This document shows positions 11,801 to 24,400 of a stretch of DNA of 64,000 nt, one piece after another. A program made the translations under genes and the position numbers. The notes under the pieces were generated by a model. The model saw only the letters and a list, made by a program, of their open reading frames with translations, searched no databases and was not told where the DNA came from. The first letter of the stretch is position 1. Each line of letters opens with the position of its first letter. This DNA is from Opisthocomus hoazin (lineage: Eukaryota > Chordata > Aves > Opisthocomiformes > Opisthocomidae), in assembly GCF_030867145.1 (NCBI RefSeq), contig NC_134414.1, positions 79,846,504-79,910,503 of the forward strand, read 5' to 3'.

Positions 11801-14642
11801 GGAGTTAAGCTGGCTGACTTTGCCATCATTTATCACGACGGATCCTAACAATTTTGAAATGCCTTTTTCACAGGCATGAACAGCAGAAAAACTGTAGAAG
11901 GGTTGTCAGTTCCAGAGTATATTACAGGTTCTTTTTATGATCAGGTAGACGTAGTAATTTGTGTTCCTATAGGTCCCACAAGCCATACAGGTACTCAATT
12001 TGTCTGAAGACAAGTCATTCCTGCCTTGCCTGGTCGCATATGCATGAATTTCTTTCCGAGGCCGGAACACCTGTGTATTTTCCTTGGACTCAGTTCTGCT
12101 TGTAACACTAAGATGAGACTCCAATCCTTGTAAGGAAGAACACCTCACTCTATCCCCTCAAATTCTTACAAGCCCCTTCAAACTGGTCATCTTTCTGTCA
12201 GCAAAAATGGGATCCTGCAAGCTGTAATCAAGGCAATCCCCAAGTTATTATAATTACTTTTTGTCTAAAGCTAGTAATAAGCTATATTTCTTGTTAGCAC
12301 TGAAACGGTCATAAAATAAGTAGCTGTTGAGGCTTGCAATATAGAAAATTTATATGCTTGGATTCTCATAAATTCAGCTCTTAATTAACATCTTTGTCAA
12401 AAGGGATGCGTTTGCACTGGGTGAGTGAACCGTCTATTGATGAGTCGGGACTAACAGAGGGCAGGCCAGGTGGCCAGCCTGGGCTCTCCAAAGCGCAGTG
12501 GCAGATCACAAGCTACTGCTGTCTGAGACATGTTTCACAAACTGGGGAGTCGTAAACCAGTACCCTGTTTAAAACTGAAGCGTCATGACTGTGCGGTATG
12601 GGATTTCACCGGAAGGGTAGTTATATTCAGCTGGATCGCCAGCATGCCGAGAAATTCGTTGCTGGAGCTTTGCTGTAAACAGTGGGCTGTAGCAGGGGAG
12701 ATAGTGCCAGGGCATACAGCTTGTCAAGGGAATTTTCTCCTGGCTCCAGCCAGCCGCGGACGTGTCCCGACAGCTCCCAGCTGAGCAAAACACGGAGAGG
12801 ACTTTGGGAATCACTCCAAACACAGATAGCCAATAAAGTTTGTGGTTGCTCTGTTGCTTTTTGTTTCTTTCTGAATCTACTTGCTAGTTTCTCAATTTAT
12901 TTTACTTTTCATCTGGTCATCTGGCAAATGTCACCTGGTTTGGAAAACACTTTCAGTGTGAGCTGGCAATAGCTCAGGTGGCCTGTCTGCAGGGGAGAGC
13001 AACAGAACAAACTTCCACTAAATGGCACCTATGGTATTAAGCCACGCATGCTTAAATCAGAACCTGTCCTGCTACCTTCTAGAAGAAAGTAGTGCAAGGA
13101 GAAGCTGTGAAAGAAGAGGAAGAGTTGCTTTCTAAGCAAGTCAAACTAGGAGAGAAGCCAGCCTCATACTGGCTAAATAAAACATGAAACATCAAAAAAA
13201 AAGAGGTGGAAAGTGAGAAACTGCAAGAAAGAGCAAGAAAATCAATCAGTGATGCAATGAAGTTGTTGACCAAGAAGAAGACAGCAATAAATTGGGGCAG
13301 CTTCCAAGAGTCATGGAACTAAGATAAGGAAGCTCAACACTGAGAAATGGTATGATCTGACATCTGGGGGCAGATGTAACTTTTTTCAGGTTACTAGAAA
13401 CTTGAAGAAGTTCTTATGAAAAGAGGTCAACTTAGATTTTAACCAAATGCTCAAATTGTATTTCTGTGTCCAAAACACAGTGAAGTTAATACTATAATAA
13501 CAAAAGGAAAATTTAAAAAGCAAGCAGAGGCTGAGGAGTGGTTTGCTTTACTGAAGGTGGGTCTCCGGAGTAAATCAGCAGTAGCCCAGCTGGGTGCTGC
13601 ACAGACTGAGACATCTGTCTCTTGCATCGCCTCTGCTCTCTGCCTGCCCTGGGGGCATGAAGAGGATCTTGTATCTTCCAGTCTAATGGTGTCAACCCAG
13701 AGGGACATTTATAGTCAAAAATACTGGAAACTTCCTCACATGCACAGGACATATGCAGAAAGATGCCTGGGAAAGAGAGAGCAGGTTCTTAGAGGAGGCT
13801 GCCAGCAGGCAATTACCGGGTTAAGTGCACAATCTGTGTCTGGGATGGGGATATTGCTCAGTGTACTTAGCAAATTAATTTCTTTCAAGCAAATACAAGT
13901 AGAAACAGATTGCTCTTATTTAAAGAGTGGTGAAAAAGGGAGAAGCACTGGACTCTGTTCTTCATCAGTCAGAAAAAAGTAACTTAGCTAGAAGAGGCAA
14001 GTGAATTACTGAAGGTATGCCTGAGCGTAAGTAGGAAAGGACATGCCTAAGGTAGGATAGCATCCTATTTCCGCTTTGCCCCACAAGAGATTTCTTGGAC
14101 TGTGCTGTACTTGTCCTGCTTGACCTGTGTGGTCAATATACAGAGGCCATTTGGATTTCTTTAAGGACTCCTAATTAGCAAACACTGGGTCTGAAGATGC
14201 ATGGGAAAAGTCTGCCTTCATCACTTAGTTGGAATTTCAATACACTTATAAGATGTGAACTAATTCAGACAGGACAATGCAGATTCAACCCAGTCCTCAT
14301 GGGAGAAGAAGAAGACCACAAAGAGTGTACAGAGCTCTGTCAGCAGACTTTAAAAGGCAAATGCAAAGATGAGAGGGGAGGCTAAATCTGCTCAGATTTG
14401 ACATTCCCGGTACAGACGTCTGCTTTGGCATTGGGCTCTCTTTGTACTCAATAGAGAGCAACAGATGTTTCTGGGCAAGACTCATCCCATTTCAGAACTG
14501 ATATTTGTACTAGATCAAACAATCTGCACCTTGAATTTGCCACTTTCTCTCCATTGACTGTAAAGGGTAGACAGGATGATTGGCTTGGCTGTAAATGCTT
14601 CCAACATACAGGCATAAAACCAAGTCAGAAGAAGAAGTGGGC
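8811..14642. other. gene-poor region, no recognised gene
   Basis: Nearly 6 kb without recognisable coding sequence, apart from one tandem duplication listed separately. The longest open frames are plus-strand 10165-10602 (145 codons, basic, no domain) and plus-strand 13557-13982 (141 codons, no domain). Both lack homology I can recognise and obvious splice context, so they are treated as chance frames. Confidence 0.55.
11071..11210. repeat. tandem duplication, 2 x 70 bp
   Basis: Two adjacent 70-bp units (11071-11140 and 11141-11210) align without gaps with six mismatches, about 91 percent identity. Both contain AATAAAAGAAATCAGTGTAT and GCTATATGCATTCCAAAACA. The divergence suggests a fairly old local duplication. 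Each unit includes an AATAAA hexamer, but no gene ends here. Confidence 0.95.
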
Positions 14643-14699
14643 ATTGGACCAGATGACCTCCAGATGTCCCTTCCAGCCTGAACCATCCTGTGATTCTGT
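14643..14699 (+). mobile_element. CR1 3' tail remnant
   Basis: Only the last 57 bp or so of a CR1 remain: TTGGACCAGATGACCTCCAG, then CCTTCCAGCCTGAACCATCC and TGTGATTCTGT. The wording matches the tail of the copy ending at 5473 better than the ACCCACAGAGG subfamily. The left edge is approximate. Confidence 0.85.
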
Positions 14700-15050
14700 T
14701 AAGCCCATACAAAGGGCCGACATGTAAAACTGGAGCAGCCAAAGGCAACAGCCTCTTAAGGCATGTACCCAAACTAGCTGTAAGTCCAGTCTTTTGCAGC
14801 ATTTGAAACGATAACAGGGTGTCAAGAGAGGTCAGTACTGTTATTACTCCATTTACTCATCTGGATAAAAAACCACAAGCTTTGACAAGATAGTCCATAC
14901 AGAAGCTCATTATGATATTGCCAGTAAGTAAAGGAAAACTTACTGAAGGGTCGGTCCTATTACAGACAACCCTAATTTTGTTAAGATATTGATCTGTGTG
15001 CCATTGGTCATTGTCAAGAACAGATATGCATGAAACTGTGGCACTTGGGA
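14700..15050. other. short spacer between CR1 pieces
   Basis: About 350 bp of unremarkable sequence between a plus-strand CR1 tail and a minus-strand CR1. Nothing is recognised. Confidence 0.5.
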
Positions 15051-16170
15051 ATCACAGAAACATAGAATCATAGAATGTTAGGCGTTGGAAGGGACCTCTG
15101 TGGGTCATCTAGTCCAACCCTCCTGCCGAAGCAGGGTCACCTACAGCAAGCTGCACAGGACCTTGTCCAGGCGGGTCTTGAATATCTCCAGAGAAGGAGA
15201 CTCCACAACCTCCCTGGGCAGCCTGTTCCAGTGCTCCGTCACCCTCAGAGTGAAGAAGTTCTTCCTCATGTTCAGATGGAACTTCCTGTGCTTCAGTTTG
15301 TGCCCATTGCCCCTTGTCCTGTCGCTGGGCACCACTGAAACAAGTCTGGCCCCAGACTCCTGACACCCACCCTTAAGATATTTATAGGCATTTATAAGGT
15401 CCCCTCTCAGCCTTCTCTTCTTCAGGCTGAACAAGTCCAGCTCCCTCAGCCTTTCCTCATAGGACGGGTGCTCCAGTTCCCTCATCATCCTCTTTGTAGC
15501 CCTCCACTGGACTCTCTCCTCATCTTTCTTGAAGTGGGGAGCCCAGAACTGGACACAGTACTGCAGATGGGGCATCCCTAGGGCAGAGCAGAGGGAAAGG
15601 AGAACCTCCCTCGACCTGCTGGCCACACTCTTCTTAATGCACCCCAGGATACCATTGGCCTTCTTGGCAACCAGGGCACACTGCTGGCTCATGGTCAACC
15701 TGTTGTCCACCAGCACTCCCACATCCCTCTCTGCAGAGCTGCTTTCCAGCAGGTGAGCCCCAAGCCTGTACTGGTGCATGGGGTTGTTCCTGCCCAGGTG
15801 CAGGACCCTGCACTTGCCCTTGTTGAACCTCATCAGGTTCCTCTCTGCCCAACTCTCCAGCCTGTCCAGGTCTCGCTGAATGGCAGCACAGCCTTCCGGT
15901 GTATCCACCCCTCCTCCCAGTTTTGTGTCGTCAGCAAACTTGCTGAGGGTGCACTCTGTCCCTTCATCCAGGTCATTGATGAAGAAGTTGAACAAGACTG
16001 TGCCCAGTACTGACCCCTGGGGAACACCACTCGTTACCGGCCTCCAACTAGACTCAGCGCCGCTGATGACAACCCTCTGAGTTTGGCCATTCAGCCAGTT
16101 CTCAATCCACTTCACTGACAACTCATCCAGCCCACACTTCCTGAGCTTCCCTAGGAGGATGTTATGGGAC
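15051..16170 (-). mobile_element. CR1 LINE, 5'-truncated, minus strand
   Basis: CR1 copy of about 1.1 kb in reverse orientation. The tail is at 15051 (reverse-strand octamers ATTCTATGATTCTATG) and the truncated 5' side is at 16170. The minus-strand frame 16121-15141 is open for about 326 codons: [34 protein letters not shown] (motif B), an intact [11 protein letters not shown] catalytic box, [34 protein letters not shown], and the normal end VLCSLL. Relative to its sisters it has small in-frame losses near [15 protein letters not shown]. Motif A is missing through truncation, so the enzyme cannot be functional even though the remaining frame is the cleanest of the group. Confidence 0.96.
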
Positions 16171-17411
16171 TTTTACGTTATGAGAGTTAGCCAATTACTA
16201 AGTAGTAATTTCTTTATCCCTCTGTGACCAGACCAACAGATATTGAACTGATGTCTACGCTGCTGACGAACATAAAGCATCTTGGGCTGGAGGGAACAAG
16301 TGTGCAGCTGCCATAGGAAAAGGTAAAGATGGAGGCCTGCAACTAAAATGACATGTTTCTGATGGCCAAAGAAGCAACTGACTTGGAAAAGGTCATCTTA
16401 TTTGCCTGAAAGCCTCATTCTGCCACTAATTTCTGGAAAAAGATTAACTCAGAGGAGTAAGTGTAGTCATCTCCAAGCTACTTATGAGTCAGAGATTAAA
16501 GTGGGCTGATAGGGTGTGAAGAAGTACGGAGGTGTGAGGAAAAGAAATTGCTCCTCTGCGACTGCTGTCAGATACAGCATCTAACTGCCCCTGGGTTGAC
16601 TGCATTGCAGAGGGAATGTAATACCCTTTGTAATCATCAGAGGATTCACTTTTCAGTATTCTGTAGTTTGTGTTTTAATGCAGTTGGCTAGGCTCTGCAG
16701 GACCACCTTGACCTATGATTTCCATAACTGCCACCCAGGAAAAAACCCTTAAAATTCCTCCATACTTTTCATGACCTTGGAAAAAAAAAAAATCAGAAGT
16801 AACCTTTCTCATCTGTCCAAAACACTGCTAAGTACCAGCAAGTAGCTTGGACAGATGGACATCCATGGCAGCTGTCTTGGACTAGCAGCTGCTCAGAAGA
16901 AGGAAAGAGTTTATATTTTATATTTATAATATTATTATATTATATATATGCCTTTTCCCTTTTCAGCACCTTCAGCCCTTGGGCTTTTATCAGTAAACCC
17001 AAGGAAAATATCTAGGAGTACACTGACAACGAATAAAGAATTTGTTTCCCTAATTCCCTCACCCCACCAAGCCCACCTACCATACTCAAGAGCTATAGCC
17101 CCCTCTGGGCTGCAAGGTGAAATACACATTCATCTCCATAACACAGTTTTCCCTCTGGTGGTTACCATTCCTTTCCAATTCGTATCTCAAAAATGTCCAG
17201 TGACTGTCCAAACAAATTTTGTAACCGAGCCAGGAATGTGGCTAAGAGGAAAATGAGGAGAGAATGAGAAGAAGGAAAAACAAAAACCTCAAAATTCTTG
17301 GTGGCTATTGAAAGTGCTCCTGGTCTTACTCCAAAACAGGTAGAGAGATAAAGATGGATATGTTAGCTTGGCATTGGCAATTTTATAATAAACTATATTA
17401 AATACATTCAG
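16171..17411. other. intergenic, no supported gene
   Basis: Unique-looking DNA with an AT-rich patch near 16912-16950 (TATATTTATAATATTATTAT). No coding, RNA or repeat family is recognised. Confidence 0.55.
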
Positions 17412-17869
17412 TTGTTGAAGCGTGTCCAGAGAAGGGCAATGAGGCTGGTGAAAGGTCTGGAGAACAAGTCTTATGAGGAGCAGCTGAGGGAGCTGGGGCT
17501 GTTTGGTCTGGAGAAGAGGAGGCTGAGAGGAGACCTTATTGCTCTCTACAACTGCCTGAAAGGAGGCTGTAGTGTAGCAGGTGTTGGTCTCTTCTCCCAA
17601 GTAACTAGTGATAGGACGAGAGACAATGGCCTCAAGCTGCATCAGGGGAGGTTTAGATTTGGTATTAGGAAACATTTCTTTACTGAAAGAGTGGTCAGAC
17701 ATTGGAACAGGCTGCCCAGGGAGGTGGTTGATTCCCCATCCCTGGAGGTGTTTAAAAAACGTGTAGATGTGGCACTTTGGGATATGGTTTAGTAGGCACA
17801 GTGGTGTTGGGTGGATGGTTGGACTCGATGATCTTAGAGGTCCTTTCCAACCTATGTTTCTATGATTCT
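17412..17869 (+). mobile_element. CR1 LINE 3' fragment, second subfamily
   Basis: CR1 fragment starting at [19 protein letters not shown] and reading open to [13 protein letters not shown] (stop near 17790), followed by a 3' UTR with GATCTTAGAGGTCCTTTCCA and CTATGATTCT at the end. It is close to the 3' third of the 44.3-45.7 kb copy and clearly different from the VLCSLL-type copies, so at least two CR1 subfamilies inserted here. Confidence 0.95.
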
Positions 17870-20800
17870 TTATTGCTTTCCTGATATATTCGGTTCATGA
17901 GGGATCTGCTTCTCCATTTTGTTTTAAATCAGGAAATCATGGAACGTAACGCCCCTGTCTTTCACTGTGCTAAATGAAGTAAGCCAGCTTATGTGGCAAG
18001 GGAGTAGATAATCTAACAGATCTATTTACTTGAATTTTTTAGGTTACTCTCGTTTAATTTCTTAGCTCCTCACAAAAGTATTTTCTCATGTTCCTAGCCA
18101 AAAGAAACGTTCACTACAGCAAACAATCCCTGCCCTGAAGGAGCACAGAGGCTTTGCTGCTGGTCAACACTTCGAAGTCACATGTGTGAGATGAGTTAAG
18201 GAACAGCAGCAGATGTCACAGCAGGACCAGCGTGAACCAGGAGTAAGTCTCAGAAATGTGCACTCCTGTGCACAGCAGCAGTAAGAACGCTGTGCAGACA
18301 TTGATGACTTTAAAATATACTGTCCTGTATCTTGCAATGCCTCCAGAATATCTGACCCTGCCCTGAACGAGCACAGCATCTCCAGGCCTGGCCAGTCAAT
18401 CTTCTGGTGTTTGATGCACTCATCTCTAAAGCCACAGACCTAAAATCATACCCAGGCACATAGAAAATGTGGAAGGCTCACAGCCTTCCAGAAACTACAA
18501 AAGCAAGATTTTTTGAAATTAATATAAACATCTTTTCAGCATAGTTTAGTAGTCTCTATTATTTAGCTGGTTTTCCATCTTGTCCTAAAGCTCATTTCCA
18601 TGTTTGGTCATTTCTCTCCCTCTGGGATTTGCTGTGATGCTGTCAGCGATTACACGCGTTACAGGTGCCAGATAACATTTGCACATCTGCAGCATCCTGG
18701 CCCTCTTCAGCTTCTGAAATTGGGGCCTGTCCCCTTCTCCCCAGGAATCGCTGCAGATTCTCCTCTGGGCTGGCAGGGCCACCGGCTTCCAGTTTCTTGG
18801 CTGAGCTCAGATTTACCACTCCATCCCCTCATCTCCAAACACGACTCCCTCTTTTAATCTTTATTCTCCGCTTTCTGTGCTGCCTGGAGTTGCTTTAAGC
18901 TACTGACCCCCAACACTTATTTTTGAACAAACAAACAAAAAAAGGAATGATAAATACTTTAAATGCAGTGCCCCTAAATTTGACCCACCAGTGAATTCTG
19001 CGAAGGTTAGCCCGCATGACTGTCGTAAAGGCAGCTGCAGTTGCAGGAGCCTGGGAAGGCCAGCCCCGTGACCCATTTTAAACACACAGTCACTGATCCA
19101 CCGTAGAAATCTCATTACAGACATTCATTTTTTTGAAGAACCGCTGAGCAGCAGATAACAGCATATCTTCAAATTAAATCCAGTTCGATAAATAGCACAA
19201 AAATAAATCATTCAATGTCTGGTCTGCCTTGAGCTATACTTAAGCCCTCTGCATGATTAACAGATTAGAATGCAAAAAAAAGCAGCTTAATCTGTCTGCT
19301 GCAGAGATACTTTTATTCCCCTGTGCTGCAAATTGTTTTATCTCCAAATACTACGCCAGTCAAGATCTGCCCTTCGGTCTCAGCAGATGGTGTGGCTAGA
19401 GGAGCACTGAATTTCCAATTTATCCTGAAACCTGGATATTTACATCATGTCCTTGTAACGATAACGCTTTTTTCCATTCTTACAAAGAGCTGCGTATGTG
19501 TCCTTATTTTATTTATTACAGTAGTGTTCCCAGTCAAGATCAACACAGAGAAACAAATGCTGAGAGGTTCAGACATAGGAAATGATTGGTCCCAGGCCAC
19601 GCAGTAATCCAGTATAAAAGAAAAGCGATGGCATCCAAATAGCCTGAATCCTACTCTAATGCCTCATCCGTAACAACACAACCTCTGCTATGTGGCTCTC
19701 GCTTATCCTTTGAATTAGCATTTTATACTAGGACGTTTAAATTCTAAATGTTCCTCACTGGGAACTTCGGTTAAATAACAAAGCTGGTGTTCCCAACCTT
19801 TTTTTTCTTAAACAGAGCCCGGTTTTATTTTGATAAGGCTGCATAGCAGTATGACTCCACCACTGCACTTCAAATAAAAGTAGGTTAAAAAACCTATAAA
19901 ACTATAGTAGGTTAATATAAGGCTCAATCCAATAGGATGTGAGCTGAGTTTTTCCAGTGCAGCAAGAGCATGTTTCACTTTCAGCAGAAACAGAGAGGTG
20001 AGAGTGCTCAGCATTTTGCAGCATGAAGCCATTATATACTTGAAATATTACATATGCTGTGTATAGCACTGGTGACAAAGAATATCAGGCACACATTGAG
20101 ACCGCACTCAGATTCCTGGACTATCACTGCACAGCCTCTGGCACCTAAATAACCAGAACATCACGAGCATCATTTGCATTTCATAACTGCAACTCACGTA
20201 AATATCAGGGCATATCAGAATAACAATGAGACACACTGGCATATTCGTATATTTTTTAACAGGCAAAAAATATCCCCCTGCTGTACCAGGTGATGTTCTG
20301 CAGCCTCCCTCAGTTACGCCAGCTACTCCCATCAGATGTTTTCTGCCAAAGTGCCTGAACAAATTGGAAAGCTGCTGGCACAGGGGACTTTTCAAATTGA
20401 GCAGTGGGACTCAAATTTAGTAATTCTTTCAAATGACCAACGTAACACCCTCAAACCCCTACATGGGCTTACGAGCTACGCGGCCGAGTCAGACTTGCCT
20501 CAGGTACAAAATCCCAACGACAGTGAGCCTGTGCCAGCTGTAAAAGCCATGTGGGCTACTGAGCACCAGAGTGGGGTGGTGGTACCTCACCTGCAGCTGC
20601 TTACGTGAGCAGAGAAAAGCTGGCCTAGGAATAGGTTCATGTGTCAAATTGTGGCCTTTCAGTAAGCTTTCATGAAATTTTCCGCTGTCAAGATATCAGA
20701 AATGAGTCAGGGGAGCCATGACCCAGTTTTAAAAGGAAAGTTACCCCACCTGCGATGTTAGCAAGAGCAATGATAGTCATCTGCTTTTAGGTAATACTAA

Positions 20801-21366
20801 GGAAAAGCAGAGATGATTAAAGTAATCATTTGTTCTTAGTTGTAATTTTCCAGTGAATTTATGTTTGAGCAGCTGGCTTTATTGTGTTGGAGGTTTTTTT
20901 TCCTAACAGGAATTTCTGTAGTGACTTCTACTAAAGCAATGGCAACATGTTTTTAAGACCATTCAGTGTGATACGGCTGTGTTGGGAATTTAAAAACCTG
21001 TTTGTATGTGGCATACTATTTTTCTGGAGAAAGACATCAGAACAACAGAGTGTGCGGTGTGGAGAACGGTGAGTACTTTTTAAGTTGCTTGCTTAAAAAT
21101 AACTGCATTTTTAGTGACCTGCTTCAAGTTCAAGTGGCCACGAGTCTCATACCCGAATGATCTGTAAATCTTGGAGTGCATAAAATTCCTAAAAAAAGAA
21201 TCGAGTCTGAGATGTTGGATATTTGAGGAAAGGCTGACTTTCCAGACTTTCCAAAACAGATAACCATGGGAAGAGAAAACATCCCAATGCCAACGGCTAA
21301 GCCTCCCAGACGCCTCCCAGTTCCTCTCAAATCATTGAGAAGCGCTGTGCCAGCAAACAGCTTCAT
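17870..21366. other. gene-poor region, no recognised gene
   Basis: About 3.5 kb of moderately AT-rich sequence. No open frame exceeds about 95 codons and no family is recognised. The stretch 19190-19330 is rich in TTAATC/ATTAAC-type words and could be regulatory, but this is only an impression. Confidence 0.5.
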
Positions 21367-21492
21367 TCAAGGCCAGGCTGGACAGGGCTCTGAGCAACCT
21401 GATCGAGCTGAAGATGTCCCTGCTCACTGCAGGGGGTTGGACTAGATGAACTTTAAAGGTTGCTTCCAACACAAGCCATTCTCTGATTCTTT
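21367..21492 (+). mobile_element. CR1 3'-end remnant, diverged
   Basis: Diverged CR1 3' end. AAGGCCAGGCTGGACAGGGC, GAGCAACCTGATC, a CACTGCAGGGGGTTGGACTA block and a GATTCT ending identify it. No coding potential remains. It is related to the minus-strand remnant at 28.3 kb. Confidence 0.92.
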
Positions 21493-24400
21493 GAAAACAT
21501 CATTTTATGTGATAAGCTCCTCGCCTGCAGTGCCTGACTCTGCCCTTCCAGAGCCCCAGGGGCTGGGGAAACAGAGGAGGTGAGCCCCTGGCTTTTTCCC
21601 ACCTTTTATTTTCACTCATTTATTATTATTGCCAAAAGGACATCCACCCCTATGTTCTTTTTTGTTTGTTTGTTTAATGTTGTGACAAGGGAAGTGACAT
21701 CTTTGCACATACCACGTGTAAGGGGTACGTGTCTCTACACAGCCCCTCTAAAGCCAGCAGCCAAAGAGACACAGCCAAAGAGACAAGTGGTCAGGCCACA
21801 AAGTCTCAGCATCTTCTAGGTGTCAAATTTGGTGCAAATGTGCAGATCAGCTTGGCTCCTGCAGTCGGGTCTGCGTACGTCCAGCAAGCGTTAGTCCAAC
21901 TAACCATTTTAAGGTTGTCCAGGATGCCATTCTGGTGGGCCACCAGAGGTTCAAAGAGTGCGGAAGCTCAGGGTACATCAGCAGTGCTCCAGCCAGAGCT
22001 GTGGCGAGGTCCCGAACTGCACAAAGTGATGTTTAGAGTTGAATGCTACAGGGCTGGGGGAGGAGGAATAAAAGCTGTCAGAAAGGCCAGTGATAGGAGA
22101 GTGTAGGTGAGAAAATTTTGCCCAGATTTAACATGATCCTAAATATTTTCATAAAGAGAGTCTCTGAACTATTCTGTTCACCTAGAATAACGTAGAGGTC
22201 TGAGACTGTCATGGGCTCTCGTTTAATTAAGGGTTGTTAAGAGTCCTACTGACATTATTTTGCTAATGTTTGTATTATAAGGGCAGTAATGTGAGAATAA
22301 CAGGAATAATCCTGTCATCATAACAAAAATCAAAGGGAGCTCTGTAACTGGTTCTGAGTTTGTGCAAAAAAGAATAGTTCTGCTTTTCTGTTCAGCTACA
22401 TTTTCTGTTTCTTCAGTTAAATTCTCCAGCCATATTCTGGACTTCTTGATCAAACTCAAAGTCATTTTTTAGAGTTTATATAAGGAAAGGTAATCTTGGT
22501 ACTAACAGAATGATTTTTATTTTGAAATTACTCTACTGAGCATAGCACAGTAAAAAAAAAAAATCAAGATCTGACTTTCATTTGATTTATGCTTTAACTG
22601 GTTTTATTGCAACTTCGTATTATATTACGTAGCATAGCTTTGGTGACATCTTTTCTTGATGTAATTTTATTGTATTTCAACCTCTAAATACAGTTTTCTG
22701 CATCAGAAATACATAACGAATCACATTTCTCTCATTAGGTGACACGGGTAACACGAGTACACCACTCTACCAAACTGAGCCTATAGCTGTTTCACGCTGA
22801 CAAGCTTACAATTCTTGTTGCCCCATCCAGAGTCGCCTTCCAAGGATGGTGCTCCTGGACTGACGCAGGCTGACGCAGAAAGGGATCATGCGAAGAGCAG
22901 ACAGAGTTAATGCGAGCAGGAGAACTGCAAGGCGCAGACGGAAAATACCCTTTCTGGTTATAAGCAATTTGTTTTAATCTGTTGCAAAAGCTATGTTATT
23001 CAAAAAAAGACTGAGAAAATTAATTTTTACTTTTAAAATCCTTTCACGCTTTAAATTTCCTGCAAATACTGTTTAAGATGTTTTGGATTATGGTGGAAAC
23101 CTGTGTATTTTTTCAACTGAGGAGCCATCTCCTTACCTACTGATTGCTGATGAGGGTACTGATGACTGAGGAATGTCCATCATTTGAAAACTTGAGACAC
23201 ATCACTATAATCTATTAAAACTATCAAATTGTTTTAGTTTTCTTGATTGTCTTCTCATTCAATGGCAGCAGAAACTGAAAAAGACAGCATTCAGCAAAGC
23301 CACACAATTTGGTGTTGATGCCAGTTTTACTTTCATGATGAGTCAATCGGAGGCATGGCTAATTAAATCAGAAAAGATGTTAAATGCTTTCTATTTGAGT
23401 GCGTTACTCGGCAGAAGGAACTGTGGTCGAGGCAGTAAAACTCCATCCTGCCACATGTAGGGCTGGAACTCCGATCACAGGGAGCTCTTATTTGGACCAT
23501 GAAGGGAAGGAAAACAGGTCTCCTAACATAAACACAGATAATTTTAATTGCTTTAATTGTTTTTACAGGAGCCCTTTAAAGAGAAATTATTTTTTTTTAG
23601 GACTCCCACAGGATAAAGATAAATCAACCAAGTAAACAGACACAGGGCATCTTAGATCCCAGGCAAAACATTTAAGCAAACAGATCTCTTTGACTTCCCT
23701 GCAGAAACACTGCCAGGCTTCCCAGAGGAAGAAGGATTGCACTGAGTAATTCCGGAGCAATCCCTCGGTGTCATCTGGACTAAAGCCAGCCAAGCTACTG
23801 TGAAAAGTGGTGATTTAGATTTCCCTGCAACATGGTTTTGTTGGTACCGTAAAGTGTGGCACATCAAAGCCCAAGGTACTCTTGGAAGGAGAGAATTTAT
23901 GCTGTAAATTAGAAAAAAAAAAAAATAGTTTTGTAAGAAGAGCAGCAAATAAAATGGATCAAGAATGAGGGAACTGAGATTAAGAGTTTCCCAAAGTACC
24001 AGGCATGGCTGGATTGACCGATATCGCTGATGACTGTCAGTAAGTCAGGATGTCAGGGCTCAGGACAGCTGGAAGAGGGCCATGTACTCCTAATCTGGTC
24101 TGTATATTCAGGAGGTATCACTCAGGAGGTGGCTCAGACCAGAGCTTCAAAGGAGGTCCTCAGTGCTCATCAGGTGAAAGTCTGCTGACCAGGACCCCCC
24201 GTCAGCCCAGCTCGGGACCATCACTCAGGAAAGGTCCAGATCAAAGTTACCTTGCTTGAGGCAACTTACCTTCATCAGAACTCTGATGGAGGCAGCGGTG
24301 GCAACACTTTCAAATACTTCAAATATTAGAAAATTTAGTAGAATTTTCTGCCTCTTTTACCAGTAGTCTTGCAGTGTTTTCAGGGGGTGTTTCCCAACAG